From GCA-002726655 sp046582185 (lineage in GTDB: Bacteria > Pseudomonadota > Gammaproteobacteria > Pseudomonadales > Azotimanducaceae), in the NCBI GenBank assembly GCA_046582185.1, contig JAYGEX010000007.1, positions 1-64,000 on the forward strand: a stretch of DNA of 64,000 nt, given 5' to 3'. The position numbers were made by a program, and so were the translations under genes. Each line of letters opens with the position of its first letter. Positions within the stretch are counted from its first letter, which is position 1. The notes under the pieces were generated by a model. That model was not told the origin of the DNA. It searched no databases and was given only the letters and a program-made list of their open reading frames with translations. Positions 58,367 to 64,000 of this stretch are shown here, piece after piece.

Positions 58367-60136
58367 TAACTCATCAACAAGCGCCTGCGGTGCCTCAATG
58401 GTTTTTGCTCGCAGATATTCACACAAAGTTTTTGCCTGGCCGTCAATTCTGTTGTTGGAAGAAACGCCGTCTTTTAATATATCATGGATGTAGAAATTCA
58501 GCGCTTTGAGATTGGGCAATTCATATCGCTCAATCTGGTATTGCGCCATATCCGGGCACAGAATTTTAAATTGTTCGACCGTCAGGTATTCAAACAGGAA
58601 GCTGTAAGCAGCATCCGTTCTCGCCCAGACGCCGCAATTTGCGCAGCCCCCTTTGTCACCAGATCGGGCGCCGAACAATCGGCCGAAGGGGATGGCTCTC
58701 TCGTTCCCGGAAGGTGCTTTATCCAATACGATGGGCACTTCCTGATAGTAGATCTCTTCCAGATCGAGTCTTTGCGTGGGCAGGATTTCGCTTACTTCTC
58801 CGCCCATGTGCATTCGTTCTGTAATGTGTTTGCTATCAACCAGGGCCGGCCAATAAACGATGGTTGGCTGGCCGCCGCCCATGCTGTTACCCCTGCCGGT
58901 ATTACCTGGAATTGTGGCGAGACTCAATTCTGTAATTTTTGCTAGAAATAGTCTGCCCACCTTGTCGGCATCCTTTGACAATACTGTGATCCGCAATGCC
59001 GCATGGGCCACTTCATTCGATGCAGGGTTCACCTGATCGCTACGGATGAGTTGTATCTCCACCTCGTCATACTGTTCTTTGCCGCCGAGGTTATGAAATA
59101 TCTGTTCGATATAAAGTTCAGCCTTCTTTTCAATATCGAGGCCGGTCAACAAAACCTCAATGCCGTTGCGGTACATGCCAAGGGTGTTGATGCAGACTTT
59201 GTGAGTGGGTGGCGGACTGCTGCCGCGGCAGCCGCTGATATAAACGCGGTCATCGCCGGCTTGCTCAATTTTCATGGTGTCGAAGTGAGCTATGACATCC
59301 GGGTTATAATAGGCCGGAGTCGATATCTCGTAGAGGAGTTGGGCGGTAATAGTGCCGACGGAAATTAAACCACCAGTGCCGGGATGTTTGGTGACAGTGA
59401 AGCTTCCATCAGATTGTATCTCGGCAATGGGATATCCCACATTGAGAAAGCTTGGAACCTCTTCATAGAAGGAATAATTACCGCCACAACATTGTGCACC
59501 ACATTCGATGACATGGCCTGCAGCCAGGGCACCAGCGAGTGCGTCATAATCATTTCGTTGCCAGTTGAACTTCCAGGCAGCCGGGCCGATAACAACAGCA
59601 GCATCTGTTACTCGAGCGCAGACGACGATGTCAGCTCCCTGGTCCAGGGCTTCCTTAATCGCCCAGGCGCCGAGATAGGCATTTGCAGTGACAACCTTAT
59701 TGCTTGTCTCTGCCAGAGGCACACCTTTATCTATGTTGGTGAATTGCTCGCCGCTGGCTTTGAGAGATTCGATTCGTGGCATCAGGTCATCGCCATCAAT
59801 ATAAGCGACCTTGGCGGTGAGGCCTTGTTCCACAAGGATCTTCTCGATCTCTTCCGCCATGCCTTTCGGGTTCAGGCCGCCTGCATTGGTGACTATTTTG
59901 ATGTCTTTCTCAAGGCAGGTAGCAACGACTTCCTTGACCTGTTTAAGGAAGGTGCCCACATATCCGAGATGTGCACCACGAGACTGTTGTTGGTTATACA
60001 GTATCGCCATGGTGAGTTCAGCGAGATAATCACCCGTTAAGACGTCAATTGGCCCGCCATCGACCATTTCCTTGGCCGCTGCAAGTCTGTCACCGTAGTA
60101 ACCACTGCAGTTCGCAATTCTCAATACTTCACTCAT
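58346..60136 (-). CDS. AtuA-type acyclic terpene utilization protein (DUF1446)
   Basis: A protein of 596 residues matching the AtuA/DUF1446 family: it opens with RIANCSGYYGDRLAAAKEM, followed by DVLTGDYLAELTM, NAGGLNP and a C-terminal domain starting RLFGARSGDKGGCANCGVW. AtuA is needed for citronellol and geraniol breakdown in Pseudomonas; its reaction is not known. An AtuE/LiuC-like crotonase lies 43 bp upstream in the same direction, but no AtuB, AtuC or AtuF genes follow. The C-terminus is in the stop-codon repeat array. Confidence 0.85.
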   Translation of the reverse strand: MSEVLRIANCSGYYGDRLAAAKEMVDGGPIDVLTGDYLAELTMAILYNQQQSRGAHLGYVGTFLKQVKEVVATCLEKDIKIVTNAGGLNPKGMAEEIEKILVEQGLTAKVAYIDGDDLMPRIESLKASGEQFTNIDKGVPLAETSNKVVTANAYLGAWAIKEALDQGADIVVCARVTDAAVVIGPAAWKFNWQRNDYDALAGALAAGHVIECGAQCCGGNYSFYEEVPSFLNVGYPIAEIQSDGSFTVTKHPGTGGLISVGTITAQLLYEISTPAYYNPDVIAHFDTMKIEQAGDDRVYISGCRGSSPPPTHKVCINTLGMYRNGIEVLLTGLDIEKKAELYIEQIFHNLGGKEQYDEVEIQLIRSDQVNPASNEVAHAALRITVLSKDADKVGRLFLAKITELSLATIPGNTGRGNSMGGGQPTIVYWPALVDSKHITERMHMGGEVSEILPTQRLDLEEIYYQEVPIVLDKAPSGNERAIPFGRLFGARSGDKGGCANCGVWARTDAAYSFLFEYLTVEQFKILCPDMAQYQIERYELPNLKALNFYIHDILKDGVSSNNRIDGQAKTLCEYLRAKTIEAPQALVDELEPSAAG

Positions 60137-60179
60137 TTTCTACCCCTTTTTCTCGCTGACGGATTTGCTACTGTTAGAT

Positions 60180-60959
60180 CTAGTCCTGTGGCACCCAAGA
60201 TGGCTTTCTCTTTTCCCTGAATGCGCTTATGCCCTCCGTTCCCTCCTTGGATTTAAATAACCTTGCGCTCCATTCCGAGGTGATATTGAACCCTTCCTCG
60301 ATTGAAAGCGCTTGTACCTTGCGTACCAGTTTCTTGCATTCCACGATCGCATTCGGACCGCCAAGATTAATCATGTCGATTTCTTCCTGCACTGCGCTCA
60401 CCAAATCGCCAGCAGGCACGGCGCGGTGGGCGAAACCCATGGCAACTGCCTTTTGCCCGGTGAATCGTTCGCCGGTCAGAAATAACTTCATGCCGTGATG
60501 GGTGCCGAGTTTCGGCAAACAGACCACAGAGATGACAGCAGGTATCACACCGATACGTACTTCACTGAAGCTGAACTGTGCACTGTCCACGGTGACCACA
60601 ATGTCTGCCGCACCGACGAGACCCAGACCACCTGCGAATGCAGCACCATTTACTGCAGCGATAACCGGCTTCTCACTATCGAGGATACGGGAAAGTACCT
60701 CTGCGTAAGGGACGGCCCGGCCACCGCCTTCGATGGTTTGACCAGGAGGGCTCTTAAGGTCTGCACCAGCACAAAATGCAGTTCCATTGCCGGTAATGAC
60801 GATTGATCTTACGGCATCGTCCTCGTTAGCCGCCTGCAGATGTGCGTAAAGTTCACTGACTAGAACCGATGAAAGAGCATTGCGATTTTCGGGTCTGTTC
60901 AGAGTGATCCAGGCGGCACCTGTTTTAACTTCATAAAGGGTCGCTTCTGTTTCATTCAT
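60180..60959 (-). CDS. AtuE/LiuC-like enoyl-CoA hydratase
   Basis: A crotonase of 259 residues. Both standard catalytic Glu are missing: AGGLGLVGAAD and GVIPAVISVVCLPKLG. The P-A-x-I-S version is typical of methylglutaconyl-CoA hydratase (LiuC) and isohexenylglutaconyl-CoA hydratase (AtuE), which act on branched glutaconyl-CoA esters. Proximity to AtuA supports the terpene or leucine type. No acyl-CoA dehydrogenase or carboxylase lies beside it; the carboxyltransferase at 31798 may be a partner. Confidence 0.8.
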   Translation of the reverse strand: MNETEATLYEVKTGAAWITLNRPENRNALSSVLVSELYAHLQAANEDDAVRSIVITGNGTAFCAGADLKSPPGQTIEGGGRAVPYAEVLSRILDSEKPVIAAVNGAAFAGGLGLVGAADIVVTVDSAQFSFSEVRIGVIPAVISVVCLPKLGTHHGMKLFLTGERFTGQKAVAMGFAHRAVPAGDLVSAVQEEIDMINLGGPNAIVECKKLVRKVQALSIEEGFNITSEWSARLFKSKEGTEGISAFREKRKPSWVPQD

Positions 60960-61121
60960 ATCATTTCCTCTCTAAGGTCGGCGCCTGTGTTGTGGTTTGT
61001 GTCGAGGCCGGTAGTAAGGCTAGAGAATAACAAATTTATTTGCCTCCGCATGGATTTCAAAGGTACAGTCAGGCCAAACTCATCTCTTTCAACACATTCG
61101 CATCATTCGAGGCTTACTATT

Positions 61122-61994
61122 ATGACCTTCAAACATCCAGAATATCTCATTTCACCGCAAGCTCTTGCAGCCAAGCTGGGCGCTGATAATTTACGAATAT
61201 TTGACGTTGCCATACATCTGGTGCCGAATCCTAAAGGTGGATACAAAGCGGAGTCAGGACAAGAAACATATGACAAGGCTCATGTGCCGGGCGCTGCGTT
61301 TATCGATCAGGTAGCGCAGTTATCAGATACCGGCAGCGCCCTGGGTTTTACCAGACTGCCGGATGGTGAGCTGATAAAAGCCTTTGCGGATGCGGGGATT
61401 AGTGAAGATAGCGACGTGGTTCTTTACTCCAGCGGGATGACAATGTGGGCAACCCGTGCGTGGTGGCTTCTGCATTACTGTGGGCACAAACGAATTGCCA
61501 TACTTGACGGTGGTCTTAAAGCCTGGAAAGCTGCTGGGCTGGATTGTTCAGTTGAGTCGAACCAGTACGATGGCGCGAGCTGGACATCCACTGCACGGCC
61601 GCAACTCTTTGTCGATCAGAACTTCGTCGTTTCCGCCATTGATAATTCCGCCATTTGTACGGTCAATGCCCTATCTCCAGACGTATATGCCGGTAAAGGC
61701 GATCATCATTACGGCCGCCGTGGCCACATTCCCAATAGCATCAATGTCTTCTACGACAGCCTCCTGGAAGACGGAGCATTCAGATCGCCTGAGGAAATTA
61801 AACAATCGCTGACTGCCGCTGGCATGTTGGATGATCGATCAGTCATTGCCTATTGTGGCGGCGGTATATCAGCAACCATTGATGCCTTTGCCTGTTTGCT
61901 CATGGGTAAGGAAGATATTGCCGTTTATGATGGTTCCATGAGTGAATGGGTTAAGGACGAATCCCTGCCGCTGACGGAAGGTGTAAGCCCTTAA
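61122..61994 (+). CDS. Two-domain sulfurtransferase (rhodanese/3-mercaptopyruvate type)
   Basis: A protein of 290 residues with an inactive N-terminal rhodanese domain and a catalytic C-terminal one. The active loop is CGGGIS with Cys245. The enzymes move sulfane sulfur to cyanide or other thiophiles; the C-G-G-G-I-S loop differs from bovine rhodanese (C-R-K-G-V-T) and 3-mercaptopyruvate sulfurtransferase (C-G-S-G-V-T), so the donor is unclear. ATG 61122 fits the family start; the frame continues upstream to 60987 without resemblance. Confidence 0.88.
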   Translation: MTFKHPEYLISPQALAAKLGADNLRIFDVAIHLVPNPKGGYKAESGQETYDKAHVPGAAFIDQVAQLSDTGSALGFTRLPDGELIKAFADAGISEDSDVVLYSSGMTMWATRAWWLLHYCGHKRIAILDGGLKAWKAAGLDCSVESNQYDGASWTSTARPQLFVDQNFVVSAIDNSAICTVNALSPDVYAGKGDHHYGRRGHIPNSINVFYDSLLEDGAFRSPEEIKQSLTAAGMLDDRSVIAYCGGGISATIDAFACLLMGKEDIAVYDGSMSEWVKDESLPLTEGVSP

Positions 61995-62052
61995 AGCTGT
62001 TAAATTCTGAAACGCTAAACTAATAAACCCCACACAATAAGAAGAATAATAA

Positions 62053-63507
62053 ATGATTGACCAAGACGCGGGACTTGAGCAGGACAGGCAACCTGGCGTT
62101 GTCTGGGCACTAGTGCCAGTCATTGTGCTGGTCGTTTCTCTTGGTACTGCGGTTGCTTTGTTTGGGGACGACACCATTGGTGGTCCTGGGCAAATCGCAC
62201 TATTGATAGCTGGCGTAATCGCGGGATTAATAGGCATCCGCCATGGCATTTCGTGGGCTGAGCTGGAAAAAGCGACCGCACTGAGCATAAGCAGGGCAAT
62301 GCCTGCGCTCTTTATTCTTTTGATGGTTGGCGCTCTGGTAGGTGTCTGGATGATGTCTGGTACGGTGCCTTTCCTTATTTATTGGGGCTTACAGATCATT
62401 GCGCCAGAGATTTTCTATGTAGCAACGGTGGTGATCTGCGCAGTTGTTGCAGTTTCAATTGGCAGCTCCTGGACGACTGCTGGCACAGTTGGAGTGGCAC
62501 TGATTGGAATAGCCGCGGCGGCGGGCATGTCCGTTGAAGTTACCGCAGGGGCCATAATCTCGGGAGCATACTTTGGCGATAAGTTGTCGCCACTTTCGGA
62601 CACAACAAACCTGGCGGCAGCGGTATCGGGCTCTGAATTGTTTGAACATATCCAGAATTTGCTGTGGACCACAATTCCGGCAATTCTGATTGCTTTGGTT
62701 TACTTTGCCTTTGCCTCTATGGACGCTGCCAGTGAAATGGATGAGGAAAGAATCGTTCTGATCTCCAGCACCATTAGTGAAAACTACAATCTCGTTATCT
62801 GGGTTTTGCTACCCGCGCTGGTGACACTAGGCATGGCTGTATTTCGCAAGCCTGCATTTTTGTCACTGCTGGCTGGCGTTATTGTCGCTGCCATTGTTGG
62901 CATACTCACGCAGCCGGCTATCACCATGGCACCCGAAGGGGAAAGTGCTGCGCTGGCAACACTAAAACTGGTATGGTCCACTGCCGCTAACGGATATACA
63001 TCGTCGACCGGGCTTGCAAGTCTGGATGATCTGCTTTCTCGAGGCGGTATGGAAAGCATGATGGGTACTATCTGGCTCATTCTCTCTGCGATGTTTTTTG
63101 GCGGCATGATGGAAAAATCCGGCTGCCTCCGTGCGATGGTCCGATATCTGCTGGTGGGGGTTCATACTGGCGGCGGATTAATGCGACGTGCCGGGCTTAC
63201 CTCGCTGGGCGCAAATATTATTGCGTCCGATCAATACCTTGCCATTGCACTACCGGCACAGATGTATGCCGACAAGTTTGAGTCCATGAAACTCAAGCCC
63301 AAGAACTTGTCCAGGGTTCTGGAAGATTACGGCACAACCACATCGGCACTGATTCCATGGAATACCTGCGGTGCATTTATGGCAAGTACGCTGGCCATTG
63401 GCACCTTTGCTTATTTCCCTTACTGCATTTTTAATATTGCCAGTCCTATTATTTCATACCTGTATGCGGTATTTGATTTTAAAGTTGAATCGTTCGACGA
63501 GACATAA
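62053..63507 (+). CDS. NhaC-family Na+/H+ antiporter
   Basis: A membrane protein of 484 residues with about 12 helices. The family sequences GSSWTTAGTVGVALIGIAAA, SGAYFGDKLSPLSDTTNLAA and DYGTTTSALIPWNTCGAF are clear. It exchanges Na+ for H+, or malate and lactate in some members. It has its own upstream region, 58 bp after the sulfurtransferase. Confidence 0.92.
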   Translation: MIDQDAGLEQDRQPGVVWALVPVIVLVVSLGTAVALFGDDTIGGPGQIALLIAGVIAGLIGIRHGISWAELEKATALSISRAMPALFILLMVGALVGVWMMSGTVPFLIYWGLQIIAPEIFYVATVVICAVVAVSIGSSWTTAGTVGVALIGIAAAAGMSVEVTAGAIISGAYFGDKLSPLSDTTNLAAAVSGSELFEHIQNLLWTTIPAILIALVYFAFASMDAASEMDEERIVLISSTISENYNLVIWVLLPALVTLGMAVFRKPAFLSLLAGVIVAAIVGILTQPAITMAPEGESAALATLKLVWSTAANGYTSSTGLASLDDLLSRGGMESMMGTIWLILSAMFFGGMMEKSGCLRAMVRYLLVGVHTGGGLMRRAGLTSLGANIIASDQYLAIALPAQMYADKFESMKLKPKNLSRVLEDYGTTTSALIPWNTCGAFMASTLAIGTFAYFPYCIFNIASPIISYLYAVFDFKVESFDET

Positions 63508-63512
63508 GAACC

Positions 63513-63620
63513 ATGAGTAGCCAGACCAAAATCACAAGCAAAATAAGAGCAAAACCCACGCAGATTGTTCTGATCGGCGCTGGCGGCGAAGCCGTTGATG
63601 TACCGGGCATAGCGGCGTAG
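63513..63620 (+). CDS. Possible small peptide or gene remnant (35 residues)
   Basis: An open frame 5 bp after the antiporter stop. It encodes SSQTKITSKIRAKPTQIVLI then GAGGEAVDVPGIAA. The IVLIGAGG part looks like the start of a Rossmann fold cut short, so a relic is plausible. No strong ribosome site. Confidence 0.3.
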   Translation: MSSQTKITSKIRAKPTQIVLIGAGGEAVDVPGIAA

Positions 63621-63680
63621 TATTTATACTTTGCATGCTAAGTGCTTCTAAAAATCAATACTTTTAATAATCAGTCCCTT

Positions 63681-63712
63681 TATTTATAAGCACTTTTATT
63701 TGTAAGCACTTT
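63681..63712. repeat. Two 16-bp tandem repeats before the VOC gene
   Basis: TATTTATAAGCACTTT and TATTTGTAAGCACTTT follow each other directly. A related inverted AAGTGCTT lies near 63640. The block precedes the ribosome site of the VOC gene. Confidence 0.65.
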
Positions 63713-63732
63713 GCCGGTTAAGGAGATGAGTC

Positions 63733-64000
63733 ATGAGTGAGATGATCAAGCCTGATTTTTCGGGCGTACACCATTTAGCACTGGTGTGCCAGGACATGGA
63801 GAGGACCGTGGATTTCTATACGAATACCCTCGGCATGAAATTGGTCAAAGCCTTTGATCTTGGCTTCGGATACGGACAGCACTTTTTCTTCGATATGGGC
63901 GGCGGCAATTTAATGGCCTTCTTCTGGTTTGTAGATTCAGAGAAAGCGGCCCCGGGTGTTGCCTCTGCCGCGAACCTGTTGGGAAAGGGTGGGACAATTT
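63733..64000 (+). CDS. VOC-superfamily protein, cut by the window end
   Basis: The first 89 residues of a glyoxalase/dioxygenase-like protein: VHHLALVCQDMERTVDFYTN, then GMKLVKAF and GYGQHFFFDMGGGNLMAFFW. The first metal His is in VHHLAL. AAGGAG lies 7 bases before the ATG. The rest is outside the window, so neither the metal Glu nor the function can be judged. Confidence 0.8.
   Translation, partial: MSEMIKPDFSGVHHLALVCQDMERTVDFYTNTLGMKLVKAFDLGFGYGQHFFFDMGGGNLMAFFWFVDSEKAAPGVASAANLLGKGGTI

Noticed and set aside
58243..58509. Plus-strand frame with LPLKAPN-type heptad repeats
   Set aside because: It is the antisense reading of the stop-codon repeat array and of the AtuA C-terminus.

Overview
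This window looks like a piece of a free-living, probably marine, aerobic gammaproteobacterial genome. The inference rests on gene families only: a CYP153-type P450, a haloalkane dehalogenase, several crotonases, an acyl-CoA carboxylase subunit, AGCS, NhaC and GPH-type transporters, a TonB receptor, and the TTC38, DUF924 and YhhQ genes. No marker gene fixes the species. The first 250 bp are AT-rich and encode the start of a Bacteroidetes-like phosphoglucomutase that breaks off mid-protein, so the left edge may be an assembly chimera.

Region 582-8930 is an envelope-stress module related to the E. coli yjfI-J-K-L genes. Unit A holds a lipoprotein, a double DUF350 membrane protein and a membrane-anchored spermidine-synthase-like enzyme. 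Unit B holds DUF2170, PspA, DUF2491, a possible ribbon-helix-helix protein, a two-helix K+ channel, a rhomboid protease and perhaps a YceI protein. Each unit is headed by perfect GACATA-N-TATGTC palindromes seen nowhere else by eye in the window. Region 9009-13560 is decayed: a DUF11 protein and an outer-membrane barrel truncated head to head, a second barrel gene with two in-frame stops, and intact SYLF and glycine-zipper genes between them. Two tRNA genes (Glu, Gly), a good tRNA promoter and a 49-residue charged peptide follow.

Region 14231-31785 carries formaldehyde detoxification (frmA), a TonB receptor divergent from queF, and catabolic clusters: GPH transporter, nucleoside hydrolase, sulfatase and PhyH oxygenase; then a four-gene operon of PLP phospho-lyase-like enzyme, kinase, mutarotase and nitroreductase, with a second PhyH enzyme divergent. 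Region 31798-46907 has an acyl-CoA carboxyltransferase, a GrdB-like selenoprotein interrupted by an in-frame UGA with a possible SECIS hairpin, a TPR lipoprotein, CYP153, a haloalkane dehalogenase, crotonase, methyltransferase, a Baeyer-Villiger monooxygenase divergent from an SDR and VOC pair, and an alanine symporter.

Region 47034-53433 is a long minus-strand run that begins with a PTPS carrying the ExxHGH (PTPS-III type) motif, then an SDR, the queuosine-precursor transporter YhhQ, DUF924, a TTC38-like protein, a crotonase and an ArnT-like glycosyltransferase. The rest holds a GPH transporter preceded by an overlapping 34-codon leader frame, an SDR, a KAS III, a metallo-beta-lactamase-fold enzyme, an AtuA plus AtuE/LiuC-like pair, a sulfurtransferase, an NhaC antiporter and a VOC gene cut by the window end.

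A recurrent theme is short tandem duplication (15-21 bp units) at gene ends, several times including the stop codon itself (2527-2587, 55183-55254, 58251-58366) plus a 37-bp duplication over another stop (56080/56206).
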